Positions 20,894 through 32,862 of a DNA stretch of 64,000 nt are shown piece by piece. A program made the position numbers and the translations under genes. The stretch is taken from positions 1,090,678 to 1,154,677 of the forward strand of contig CAXAMN010022695.1 of assembly GCA_963970005.1 (NCBI GenBank). The letters run 5' to 3'. Position 1 is the first letter of the stretch. Every line of letters starts with the position of its first letter. A model generated the notes under the pieces. That model was given only the letters and a program-made list of their open reading frames with translations. It was not told the DNA's origin and did not search any database. Source of the stretch: Durusdinium trenchii. Lineage: Eukaryota; Sar; Dinophyceae; Suessiales; Symbiodiniaceae.

Positions 20894-20998
20894 AACCTAA
20901 TAGCAATGGCCTCCAACCTAAGAGCAATGGCCTCCAACCTAGAAGCGATGGCCTCCAACCTCATAGCGATGGCCTCCAACCTAGAAGCGATGGCCTCC
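20894..20998. repeat. 21-bp tandem repeat, five copies
   Basis: Five units of AACCTAGAAGCGATGGCCTCC (small variants) lie end to end. Being a multiple of three they stay open in all frames: plus gives a MASNLxA heptad, minus gives LEAIAxR. Partial copies occur at 32822-32862 and 38400-38416. I recall LEAIAxR strings as abundant in Symbiodiniaceae gene models, where they are probably this repeat. Confidence 0.9.
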
Positions 20999-22937
20999 CA
21001 AAAAGCGCCAATGACATCCAAATGACTATAAATAAAAGCTTTTCCACCTCTGAACCCAACCCCCCCCTTGCCACCCGCTGGAGGCCCCTCCCTATCTATG
21101 GAAAACCTATGGACGCTTGAGTTCGACCAGTTTCTCCTCAATTTTACCAGTTTCAATTATAATTCAGGATGGACCAGGTCCAGCATTTGTTTCTGCCAAA
21201 ATGAGTGGTTCCAAACTTCTATTTTAGTAAAAAATAATAAAGGTCCAAGTACTGGAGGGTCTGATGACAGAAATAGCTCTCGAATCCTCCAAAGGCCTCC
21301 GCATTCGTCTGCAAAGTGCCCCAGTTCGGCCGAATCTGAAGTGCATCGTCACGCGAAGACAGCGCCGCTTCTTTGGCCAAACCGATCGGAGCCAGTCTGC
21401 ACAAGGTACAACCCAGTGGTTTTGGGGTTCCATGTTAATCTGCAGGGGAGTAACTTAGTGGATTCGCAACAGCGTGGGGTCCACCAGCGAAGGAAGACTT
21501 CGCCCAAGAAGAGCCAGAAGAGCCTAAACAGGGGGTCCCAAGAGACTTCATGTTGACCCAAACAGCTCAAAGAAGTGCTTTCTCTTTTCCTTCTTTATCA
21601 GTCTCCCTCATTTGCGCTTACAAGTCCGGACCGCTGCGGCCGCAGGCGCTTTTGAACCGCGCACCAGCAGGCTACCAACCATTTTATTCATGGGGGAACA
21701 TGAAGATTCTGTATGCAGGTCCTGGGTGAACCAGTATCCACAGACCTTCTCAGGTTCGGTACGACTGGACCTGTCGCCATGGCGTGTCAGACGGTCAATG
21801 CTTCGTTTCAGTCATCCCAACTTGGTGCGGGTTGGTGCTGACGCTTTGGCTCGTGCTGTCTGCGCATGACACGCCTTGAACAGAAATCGTTCATCACCCC
21901 AACTCGGTGCTTGAAAATACCAAGGAGGTGATGTCAAACTCCCGGCAACCCCGCACATCCAACGTACATCCAACGAAGGCAGTTTATCCACATCGAAGCT
22001 ACAATATCCAACACCGTGTCATCTACCGTGTCATCTTGTGTCATGCGTCATCCGAAACGAGTCCCGAAACGTGTCATGTATCAGATTCCTATCCTGTGCG
22101 TTCAGTTGCAGCGAAGGCCCAAGTGGCCGTTGGACTAAAGAACATATAACAAAAATAACATAATATTTCATCTAGGTCTGCTTGCTGCCGACTGCCATGT
22201 TTCAAATTCCATGCTGGAATCATTACCGAAGCCGCTGAAGATTCTCCTCTGCAATTTTAACACGATGCTCAGTTATTTTCAGAATTTTTCAGAGCAACCG
22301 AACTGACATAATGTTGCGGAGCTTTTTCTGGAGACTTGGTGAATGCCGATGATCAGTCTTGGCTGTTGCCGTTTTCTCCTCTGCCAGATCAAAAACAGGT
22401 CGTGACACAAACAGTCATCGTCTTAGATCGCATCCTTCCGCTTAGATCGCATCGTTCCGGATTCTGCTATGGGTTCATGCAAATGCAAATGCATACTGAC
22501 AGATTGGAATAGTAAACATGGTATGTACATGTATGAACCGTGTGGTATAGCCGATGACGAGGACCTTGACATGTGGGAGGAGATCGTATCGTTCCGGTGT
22601 CACAACATGAGTGATACGTACTCCAGGACCACGAGTTTCAGGAAAGTCGAGAGTCAGCGGATCAATCCAAATCGCAAGTGCACATGTGTATCTTGACATC
22701 ACTCGTCACATTCCGCGGGGTCGCCTGGGTATAGCTGGCAGGTTTCACTAAGCACTGTGCGCTTTTGCCCGGTAGAGGATGGATTTTCCAACGGTGCCCT
22801 TGATGGATGGGCAACCGCGTGACGAACAGACACTGGTAACCGGATCCGGGTTCCAACACAGATTCCATGCAAACGACATGCAGAATTCCACCTTTACAGT
22901 TGGCAACTGTTCGGGCCGACCTCTTGCCGTCCTGTCT

Positions 22938-23155
22938 ATACTACACTGGATTGAGAGTAGATGGCACAATCCCCAATGTCGGTTGTTTATATGGACCCCT
23001 ACACTCGGGAAGATTAACATGGAACCTGAAAAGCACTGGGTTGTAGAGGAAAATAGTCTTCCAAAGGTCCATTTTCAGGTTCCATGTTAGTTTTCGGGAG
23101 TGTATATCAAAGACATCTTGGGGTGCCAGTGGCATCTACTCTCAATCCACTATAT
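22938..23155. repeat. Nested hairpin MITE-like element, family A copy 2
   Basis: Outer arms: CACTGGATTGAGAGTAGATG at the left, and its complement CATCTACTCTCAATCCACTA at the right. Inner arms: TAACATGGAACCTGAAAA and TTTTCAGGTTCCATGTTA (about 23012-23090). The outer AGTAGATGGCAC core is shared with 15970-16122. Confidence 0.75.
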
Positions 23156-25160
23156 GATTATGCATGTATTGTAGATCAAGTGAAATTGAAGGATTGGTGG
23201 TTGTTGGGTAATCAGCAGTGCTTGTAACTCCGCCCTCGTATATGAAGAAGGTTCATATATAGGAACCAAACGGCTTTCAACTGCAAACAAGCACAATGTA
23301 GCGAAAACGTGCCATTGGTCTGGCCTGGTTTACTTCAACTGAATCACGCTACAAAAACAAACAATTCAAGAGACCTCAAATCAGTGAAAAGCGCACGTTT
23401 CCCACTGCCAGACAAAACAAACCAGAACGATCTGGGAGACTCTGATGATTACCAGTTTAGGATAGTTGAGGTGTTTGAACGAGTCTTCTCCCAGAGGTTC
23501 TGTAATTAGTGGGCAACGCGTCCACCATCAGACCCATGCACTCACTGCCCGTTGCACAGTGAGGTCCACACCACTTGTCACAACTCACGTCTGCGGGGCA
23601 GAGCGCGGAGTGATCTCCTGGATGTCCGTCCCGAGGTGGGAGATCAACAAAAACTCTGAAACAACAATGTTTTCATGTAGTTTATAAAACAACTATTTCA
23701 AGTAAGAATTGCATGGTTACATCCCTGCTTAGATGCCTGAAGCTGAATGTCCGTTTTCAGCAGGGTTTAGCTGAATGTCCGGTTCTTGTCATGGTTGTGA
23801 CATTCCGCCCAGCAAAGTCCGACAGGAAACTTGGTCAAGCGTGACTTCAGAAGGCACGTTCAAACCTTTTAATAAGTCCAGGGTATCCGTTGACAGTGAC
23901 TTGGGGAACCCTACGAGGTAATCCCGCTCACCAGGATAATATAGTTTAATAAGTACTGATACGAGTATAGTGATAGTTCATCGTATAACTCTTGCAATCA
24001 AAACTCTAGAGGGGCCTCCACTTCGAGCCGTCGCTTCTATTGTTTCAATGTCAAGGAAGTAGACTACTGGCAAAACCAACTGGCTGATCAAACCCTTAAC
24101 AACAATGATCAAGGACTGTTCGACAAATCCATCCATCTGTTTGACCTCGGATCCCGAACTTCACGTCCGGGCCTTGCGGGTTCCTTTTTCCTAAGCGTTG
24201 GACCAAAGACTTTTTCAATTAGTGTCCTTTAGGTCCTAAGGTCCCTAAGGTTGCAAATTGCTGATCGAGTTCCATATATTATAACAGTAGTTTGTCGAAG
24301 CCCAAGGAGGCTCGATGCGATTGTGGTATCAAGTTCATCATCATCAGCAGCAGCGACAACAACATTAACAAACCATATCAAATCCATATAAATCCATCCT
24401 TATCCTTGCCTTATCACGTCACTGTCTTGAATTCAGTAGACTCTGAACGCATTAATGTTGTTTGTTATCAGCCCCCTGCTTGAAACATTGCCAAGTCCAC
24501 ACAACATCACGCAACAATGCACTCTTTGTAAGCAACATCATGGACATCTTGTTTTGAACAGAATAACAAATTGGCAAAACATACCTATGTTCTCAGCTCA
24601 TTATGTTTTGGGCAAACCGAGCCGGAATGTGCACGAAAATGGATTGTCTGTCCAGAAAGCCTTCAATATCTTGCTACAAAGACTTTGGACTTGACATGAC
24701 ATTAAAAGTCATGTACCATGTCGATAAGTCCAATCAAGAAACAATACCATTACAAATGCAGAGGCGCAAAGATCGTGGGAGCTCTCTGAATGAGAGACGC
24801 AACTGTGCCAAGGAGCTCGTTCGTCCACAAACTGTGCCAAGCTGCCGTGGACTCATCCGAGAGGATCTGCCAAAGATCATGGACCGCCAAGGTGCAATTC
24901 ATACTGTGGTGGCTTTTCCTGAGTAAACATGCAGTAGCATGACACGGCATGCATGGGTTCCGTTTCAAGTGCTTTGCAAAACCGCACATGTGAGTAAATG
25001 GCCAACCCTACACCATACAATACAGGAGTTTTACACACTGGGCGACCTCCAACAAGACTATCCAATTTGTAAGCACCCGTCTTGGATAGCCACCCTGCCC
25101 AAGTTAAAGTAAAAAGACTGCTGCCCCACAAACACGCCCAGGCTCTGGCTGTCCAGAAAT

Positions 25161-25258
25161 GTACCCCAAACACTCCATGTATGCCAATATATGCCTACAT
25201 TGACCCTCCAAACCACCCCAATGTAGGCATATATGGCATACATGGAGCGTCTGGGTAC
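25161..25258. repeat. Long near-perfect inverted repeat
   Basis: CTCCATGTATGCCAATATAT...CTACATTG (from 25173) pairs with CAATGTAGGCATATATGGCA...CATGGAG (to about 25247). GTACCC-type flanks extend the stem to about 40 bp with a loop near 18 bp. It could be a MITE or a hairpin-forming insertion. Confidence 0.85.
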
Positions 25259-27449
25259 TACAATCAATGAGTCTTTGACAAATGATCTTTGGAGAGCCCA
25301 ACCTCACAACGTGAAAAACAGTTTAGCAGCTATTTACGTCAAGGCAGAGACAAGCAGCTCGCCTGCTTGCTGCATGTAAGCATGCGTTGGTCTACCGGGT
25401 CTTGGTAATCGACTCCGTGCATACCCACATGTCAGGCACTCATGAAATATGGCTTACTCTATGCATCTCGACGTCCGCACGATTCAGCACCTAACATGGT
25501 TTTCAGTCAGCTCCACAATGTACACCCCTCTGCACACCAACATGTCTCTGCCCAAGTGTTTTGTGTGTTGCACTCTTTTTCCAGACTCTCAATGGAAAAG
25601 GCCGGGCTATGCTGAGTAGGCAAAAGCTCCGGAAACCCAAAGCCATGTTATCATGGCCTATGTGCCACCCACAGACGCAGAATTGCAACTCAACCGACTG
25701 TCACAGCTATGTAATGCGTTCAAACAGGGTGCAAACAGGCCGACGAGTCTGCATCGCAGGCATGAACAACCCTGAGCTGATAAAGCACCCTGAGCCAGAC
25801 AACTCTTGCGAAGGACGTCCTTCGCATGGTCCTTGCCAAGGGACCTGCCCTTGGCAATCCAGAACCTGGACCCCATGCTCAGCCAACTCTTGAGGGAGGC
25901 GAAGGAGGAACAACATCATTACTGCATATCCAGATGCGCTCTTGCCAAAACTGTTCACAGTAAAGCACAGGGGGGCGGGATGGTTTGCTCCTGCACAGCC
26001 ACTTGGCCAACCTTGTGGTTGCAATCCATGGCTGAATTGATCCAGTCGGACAGCAAAGTTGTTGTTTTGCTTTTGCAAAGTGCTTGACTAATGAACATGT
26101 TACAGCTATATACTCGGCATTGCTGCGACGTTTGGCTTTGACATGGTGTTCAAACAGTTCAGTATATTATATGTATCGTTTAAGTTCGAGTACCTGGTTA
26201 CATTAATGAAACACACCCAACACGTAGAAATCACATGTTTCGTGTGTGTAGGTCCCCCCCTAAAAATGCCATGTAACGAGTAAACGAGTTGTACTGTGCA
26301 GGCACCTTACACCTGTCCACAAACCATGTCAACGTTTCTGAAAAACAAATCGAGCCTTCACATGACCAGGAGGGCGCCATGAAAAAATATACCGCTCGCA
26401 TCGATTCGGCCGCCACTGCACTCGCCTTCGGCGCCAAGCATCAAGCACTTCAAGGTTGCCAAATGTGATCCACAATTGTTCGCCTCTGCAGCAACTTCGA
26501 TGGCCTGCGAACCCAAGGCGGGTATCTAGGTTCAAAAAAAATACTGGGGCGCATACATGAGACCCAAGGCAACCAATAGCTGAAGTTACCTAGAATGTTT
26601 TCTTGGGCAGAATTTTGCCCAATCCCTTCAATCTGTCATGAAAAAAACACCACTCCAATCCCCAAAAAATCGGTCGAGTGTTGTTGTAACAGGTACCCAA
26701 AAATTCGAGAAACGCCAAAGATGGGAACCAGCCAGGGTTTTGTAGGGAAAACATCAGAACCCCAAAATAACAAAAAAACTTAAGACAATTATATATATAT
26801 ATGTATATCTCAGACCTTAGACGAAGCTTGGTTGTATCACGCGTTGAATCATCTCACCAATTATGTGAATCATTGTCTGTTGTCTGCATCGACCTGGTGA
26901 CGATGGCAGGAACGGAGTATACTATGCAAACTAATATCACTCATTATGAGGACATGATGCAACTGGAAGATGATATACTTTGCTTCCTGCCGACCGTGTC
27001 TGACATTGATGTTTTTGGCTGCGAGGTCTGCTGTTGTGTTTGCCTTGGTGTATGTTCAATTAATGTGTGTGCTGTGGATGTGTTTTGTGTTGTCATTGAA
27101 TGTATCTCTATCTCTTGGCTGTTGTTGTGTTTGTCCTGGTGAAAGGTATGGTCTTCTATGTAGATATGTGATTGTGGGTGGGGTTGCCATTATGTGTGTC
27201 TGTCGTGACACTGGTGGGATACTGCTGTCACCGGTTGTCGGGACTTGTTGTGCTTATGTTTGGTGTGAGCGCCACTGTCGTCATTGATTGTTATCCTTTG
27301 TCGCGCTTGTCATTGGACTGGTCAGGCACCGGGTGATGCCGCAGCAAAGGACACAATAGACTCTGGATAAAATTATCCCAGCAAGAGACCCCAAACAGTG
27401 TGTGTGTGAGGTCTAGAGGTGTGGCAGCAGAGAATCTAGAGATCTAGAC

Positions 27450-28110
27450 ATTGGGGTGCAGAGAGGTGATGGTGGTGATGAAGGTGGAGATCGTGGTGAT
27501 GGTGGCGGTGGTGGTGAGTGTGACTGTGAGTGTGAGTGAGAGTGAGAGTGAGAATGTGAATGTAGTGTGAATGTGGGTGTGAGTGATAGTGACAGCAAGT
27601 GTGAGTGAAAGTGAGTGAGAGTGAGTGTGAGTGAGAGAGTGAGTGAGTGTGAGTGTGAGTGAGAGGGAGTGAGTGTGGGTGTGAGTGTGAGTGTGTGTGA
27701 GTATGAGTGTGAGTGAGACCGTGAGTGAGAGTGAGAGAGTGAGAGAGTGAGAGGGTGAGAGAGTGAGAGGGTGAGAGTGAGAGTATGTGCGAGTGTGAGT
27801 GAGAGTGTGAGNNNNNNNNNNGTGAGTGAGTGAGTGAGTGAGTGAGTGAGTGAGTGAGTGAGTGAGTGAGAGAGTGAGAGTGAGAGTGTGAGTGAGAGTG
27901 AGAATGCGCATGAACGGGAATGAGTGTGGGCGTTCTGAATGTGAGTGAGAGTGGGAGAGTCAGACAGAGGTCTAGAGAGCACACATCTGAGAGCACAGTC
28001 GCCAGAGCACGCATCAAGTGAGTGAGTGAATGAATGAGTGAATGAGAGTGAGTGTGAGCGTGAGTGAGAGAGTGTGAGAGTGAGTGAGAGTGAGAGAGTC
28101 AGACTGAGTG
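27450..28110. repeat. GAGT/GTGAGA simple-sequence array with an assembly gap
   Basis: About 650 bp of GTGAGT, GAGA and TGAG units. Positions 27812-27821 are ten N, a scaffold gap of unknown true length. Long Ser-His-Leu-Thr open frames on the minus strand are translation of this repeat and not genes. Confidence 0.95.
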
Positions 28111-28170
28111 TGAGAGTGGGCGGTGTTGTGAGATGTTGTCAGACAGAGGTCCAGATGTCGGGAGGTGCTG

Positions 28171-28325
28171 TGCCTGCCACGAAAATTGCACTTCGAGGTT
28201 CACAAAGTGCTGTACCTGCCACGAAATCTGCACTTCGAGGTTCACAAAGTGCTGTACCTGCCACGAAATCGGCACTTCGAGGTTCACAAAGTGCTGTGCC
28301 TGCCACGAAATGCACTTCGAAGTTC
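28171..28325. repeat. 42-bp tandem repeat, 3.7 copies
   Basis: Units start at 28171, 28213, 28255 and 28297 (the last partial), each with CTGCCACGAAATC, GCACTTCGAGG and TTCACAAAGTGCTG. A multiple of three, it stays open on both strands: minus gives a FVAGTALCEPRSAD 14-mer. I recall such peptides from Symbiodiniaceae predictions, pointing to a dispersed family. Confidence 0.92.
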
Positions 28326-28560
28326 AGCCGCTCCGATCCCTCGCACCTGTCAACCGTGTGCAAGAATGCGCACGGCACCACAACGAGAGCGCCGTCGCGA
28401 CAAGCACTCGCCGCGGCGAGCCAGATTTTGCGAGCCTGCGCAGTCGAAATGCACATCGACGATTTCGAGAAGCACAAGTGTACTGTAAATAGCAGCGAAT
28501 TAGCCGGACACAGCCGCGCGGCACAGCGATCTAAGCACAGCTGCCTAACTATTACCGTAA
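28326..28560. repeat. Unique-looking flank of the 42-bp repeat, probably part of the same dispersed element
   Basis: A GC-rich stretch immediately follows the array. The plus frame from 28074 runs through it (LRACAVEMHIDDFEK, VNSSELAGHSRAAQ) and ends at 28631. Its contrast with the AT-rich sequence that follows, and my memory of similar peptides next to this repeat in Symbiodiniaceae, suggest one composite repeat unit. Confidence 0.4.
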
Positions 28561-28631
28561 TCCAATGTTGGTATCTTTCACCTTCATGTTTTTGTATTAA
28601 ATTGTTATTATTATTCACCATGCATTTTTAA

Positions 28632-30814
28632 CAGTTATATAAAATCGCTTATCAAAAAATGCATGATGGATTATATCTTAACCCCTAAGTGTGTCCACAC
28701 TGTTTGGGGAAAAGCATGGTGAATCAAAGGATCTTCCTTTTCACAAAACCACGTTTATGTACTGTATCATGATTTGACCATATTCAGTCTTCGCTGTAAC
28801 ATAACAATTCCATCAGAATCGCAAATATAGATTTCGATAAAGCATTATAAAAATAAGAACCAAAAACCAAATGAGGGTCGCACAACATGAGATGTTTATT
28901 GATAGGGGGGCCTCAAATTGTCACGGGTTCCTGGGAAGAGCTTCAAAGCCCAGGACAGTTTGTTGTCAAATCCCTTACTAAACTGGAAGCAAATATCGAA
29001 AGGACCTCTACATCGAAGAGTCTTCCCTTTCCCCAACAATTGCACTAGGTGGGGAATTGGCATCATGTGTCACGCAGGAGCGGCCTACACCAAAATTGCT
29101 TTGGGGGGCATTGTAGTAATTATTGAGAAACGAACGTGGTTATAATGAAGCTAAAGCAAACTAAAAGAAACAGGTTTTCTGACATGGAGTCTTTTTACGT
29201 GGAGATATGTGTTTGATAGAAAGGTTCATTATTGGTAATAGGATGGGTAGCGTTAGGCATTCTTCCCTCGCCCACTACTGGTTCCAGGAATAGCCCATAG
29301 TACAGTGCTTTATGAGGAATTGGCTTCAATTAAGTACAAATTGTGTATCTTTTTGTAGGTTTTTGTTTTTTCCTTTTGTCGCGTTGAATCATTTTGATGT
29401 GACTTGTCTTAGTCTTGTATCTGGCTTGCATAAAGGTGAGAACCTTATCCACGTTCATAGTCAGATTAACTGGGAAATTGAATAACTTCCTTTTCTGGCA
29501 AGTGAGTGACATGTCAGCAAATGTTCTCAGGGGACTAGCGTCAGGTGGCCAGTTTATTGCGTGTATTTGTTGTTTATCCCAAGACCTCTCTGCTTCTGCC
29601 TTTATGGTAAGACTGCATGTGATGGTACCTTGGCCATATTGACCTTCCAGGCTGTAGTATTTTTTGTGAGAACCGGCATCACGTTCTGCCCAAATGCAGT
29701 GGAGCGACAATTATGGCAAAAGGATGGTCTAGGAATCATTTATATATATATATATATAGAGATGTACCTTTTAAGGTTCTGTCCTGCATTGCATACCCTC
29801 ACAAAGACACACAAACCCACTGTGACAAAAATCTACCTGGACCTGCGAAGGGGTGTCCAGGCAGTGTCCAATTGAGATCCACAAGTAGAGTAGAATACCC
29901 CTTCGCAGGTGCTGGTATTGAAGTTTGCTGATGAAAAGCAACCCTGACTCTACAAGCATCACTGTGCAACAACCTGGGATTCTAGGTGAACCAGGTTCTT
30001 AGCGGACAGAGTTTCTCCCAGAAGCATCAGCCAAATCTTCACAGACTGAAGGAGCATCCCGTCAGGCAATGTTGTCAGGGTCGCCCACTTCCATGGACCG
30101 GGATTGAAGCACCGACGGTAATTCCCAATGGAATCCAATGGACTTGAATGGTTGTGGATGCGAAGCAGCCCCCCTCGATTGCCTCCTCAAACAAAGCAGC
30201 AATTCCTACAAGCGAACTGACCCTCAGTGTTCGTGGAGTTGTCAGTAACGTATTTCGACCTTCCAATGCCATTCCGACAGCCTGAAAAAATGGCATCTGA
30301 CTGACACCATGCCCCGCCAACAGGAAAAGAAATACATTAGTTCATATATCGAACTGACAAAGAATATCAAAGAGTCCAACCACATAATATGCATATGCCT
30401 GCTGCTCAAGGATTGATCTAGGTGACAAAAAACAATGAAATACATTTCTAGGGACAGGGACACCCCCCCACCCTTTTGTTCAATTCTAAAAGGGTGGTGA
30501 TGTTCATATATATATATAAGTAAGCTGTTCGATTGTTTAGTTTGGTTTTCTCCTTCAGTGAAAGAACGCCCTAAGCAAACACTCGAGAAAGGCCCGAACA
30601 GTTTGTCACCATGAACCACCAACGGATCTGCCTTGGATTCCTCTCCCTCTACACTCCGATGATGTCCCAAAAGGGTTGCCCTGGGACGTTGACTCGCAAA
30701 ACCCCATGGATTGCTCCAAGGACCGAAGAGTCTCTCTCTCTTATAGACCCCTTGCTCCCCACTGGTTACCAACTGCTTTGTGCTGTCCCGGAGCGTGCAT
30801 CGTTCCTCCGTCCG
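28632..30814. other. AT-rich non-coding stretch
   Basis: Contains TA runs near 29745 and 30512 and GAGATCCACAAGTAGAGT at 29874-29891, a motif repeated at 45838-45855. No coding motif recognised. Confidence 0.4.
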
Positions 30815-30900
30815 GTGTTGCGAACCAAAGGGCGGTTCGGCCGCAGGAGGTCTTCTGTAAGGGATCGGCGCCACAGGAGAGGAGGGCCCTCAAGACCCAA
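30815..30900 (-). CDS. Candidate exon with one ankyrin-repeat unit
   Basis: The minus strand reads VLRALLSCGADPLQKTSCGR followed by TALWFAT, fitting the ankyrin pattern LL..GADP......G.TAL..A. GTCTTGAG just inside the right end could serve as acceptor. The donor is not located and no second repeat is found nearby. It would be one piece of a larger ankyrin protein on the common minus strand. Confidence 0.45.
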
Positions 30901-32821
30901 ACCTCGCCCGGAGAGGTGGGCGAGCTGTGGAGAAGAGGTGACCGGGTGACCCAAAACCGAGCTGAGCCTGAACAAACAATAACACATCGATCTAAGCAAG
31001 CTATAAAAATATGGCTGTGGGTCAAAACCGCGGGACCTTGCTTGACCACGGAACATGAACAGAATGGACTACAAGTACCAGGGAGGTCAACCTACCGGGA
31101 CGTCGGGCTCCAGTAATTTGGATGTATATACCGACCTCGATTCCCTCAAATGTGTGGTTCCTGGTCGAGACGCATCACCAAGGTCTGCTGCCACGTGGAT
31201 GGGCTTCAACACCTCCTGGCGCCCACTCCAACTAGCTGGGTCAGGCTCAACAGAGTACAGTATATCATGTTATATCATGTTGAATTATATTAAGGAATCG
31301 GAATAGACCGCCTAAAGTCTGAAGAACACAATTGTTCTCTGCTGAAGGATAGCACTTAGAACCATGGAATAACCTCTCTCAACAAGGAGGTGCCTGATGC
31401 AAAAGGGGCAACGAAGGACACTGAGCACCATCAAACAAAGAAAAGGAACAATAGACGACTCAAAACCCATTGGCTGGAAGTTTTGCTGAGAAAGATACCT
31501 CTTCTAGGTGACCAAATCCCTCCAACTTGAATACAGCACCCGTGCAAAGGAATTGATCAACGTTCCGGTGTTGGCCCGAAGTCTAAATAGAAGTATGACA
31601 CAGATTCTTTGGCCACGACGATTAATCATAAGTACAGAAAACTGTATATATATACTTTTATAGTCCGGCGGACAATCAAAATAAATAAACTAATGAGATC
31701 AAATGACATGACTCAATGACTTGACTTGTTCACACATATCCTAAGCGCTCCCATGCGCTGCCCTTCGAAGTCGAACTCCCATGCGCGTAGACGGCGTGTC
31801 AAAGTCGTCCTCTGGGCGTTGCTTCAGCTGGACCTGGGAGTCCAAATCGACAAAATTGAAGCGACGAAGGAACGCCTGCAGTTGCTCCTGGCGCGTGTGG
31901 CGCGTCTGGCGCGTGGGAATGGGTTTGGATCGAAAGGTTGACCAAGTTCCGGAGGAAGAACATTTTATTCTTCTTACCTGGTCTTATAACATGGATCAGC
32001 TGCAGTCGACGTAGGAATTGATTGTTTTTTTTTCTTGCGTGGCAAAATATGGGACGGTCAAGACACGAGTGTCTCGCAAGATTCTATGCGGAAAGAATTG
32101 TCAATTTGGAACCTTCAAGAAGAAACGGATTTGTGGTGTAAAGGTCAAAGCAGCTGGACATAATAGGTGGATGACATGTAGTAGCACAGAAAATAATGAA
32201 GGCTTTGTTGTTCGAGTGCTATGAGTGCCATGACAACTTTGACAACGTATGCCAAAATGGTGCTGTGATCTTGGTGAAGAAGCACACCAGGAATGAAATC
32301 CGAAACCCTGGACACCATCAAACCATCAAACAATAGATACACATGGACCCTACATGGAGTCCACATGGAGTCCACGTCAATATCTATGAGTCAGAGAAAG
32401 ACTCTTCTACCCACTATTTCTACCCTTTCCGAAGCGACTTCAGCATTCGGTCTGACAGGATTGCAAACAGATTACAGGCGGGATCAGTTCAACACAACCG
32501 AAAGTCCTCCCCAAAAGGCATCCAGCACTTTGGGCAGTGAGGAAAACAACAAGTGGGCCTTCAAATTCTTGACCCAAACTTGAAACAGTTAACTCTTGAT
32601 TCACTGGCCAAATACTTTGCAAACTGAGTGTCTTCGAGCAACAAAGACTGCCCAAGGCGGATCAATCTTAGAGAGCTACTGGACCTACAATATATATATA
32701 TATATATATGTAAAGATACATATTCTGCCCACAAGCAATCCAACCACACAGGCCGTGTCCGTGGCCAACCCCAAAAAACTGCACCAAACCATTCACAAAG
32801 AACATTTGAAGTCTTAGTAGG

Positions 32822-32862
32822 GTGGAGGCCATCGCTTCTAGGTTGGAGGCGATGGCCTTAGA
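32822..32862. repeat. Partial copy of the 21-bp repeat, inverted
   Basis: GGTGGAGGCCATCGCTTCTA then GGTTGGAGGCGATGGCC is about two units of the repeat at 20894-20998 on the other strand. Confidence 0.75.

Larger units (their letters stand above)
20999..27399. other. Non-coding region with MITE-like elements and weak exon-like patches
   Basis: Contains the hairpins at 22938-23155 and 25161-25258. GC-richer patches at 21290-21400, 22780-22930, 24760-24920 and 25800-25900 are open on both strands, and I could not choose a strand or family. A small plus-strand frame at 26801-27142 has no recognisable content. Confidence 0.3.

Noticed and set aside
20894..20998. Regular repeats that could suggest a CRISPR array
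   Set aside because: The units are directly abutting with no spacers, and the genome is eukaryotic.
27413..28017. Long Ser/His/Leu/Thr open frames on the minus strand
   Set aside because: Direct translation of the GAGT-type simple repeat, interrupted by N; all three frames look alike.
28074..28631. 185-codon plus-strand frame across the 42-bp repeat
   Set aside because: Open because the repeat unit is a multiple of three; the minus strand is just as open.
30242..30874. 210-codon minus-strand open frame
   Set aside because: Runs through a TA repeat and low-complexity sequence; only the ankyrin-like piece in a different frame at its right end has support.
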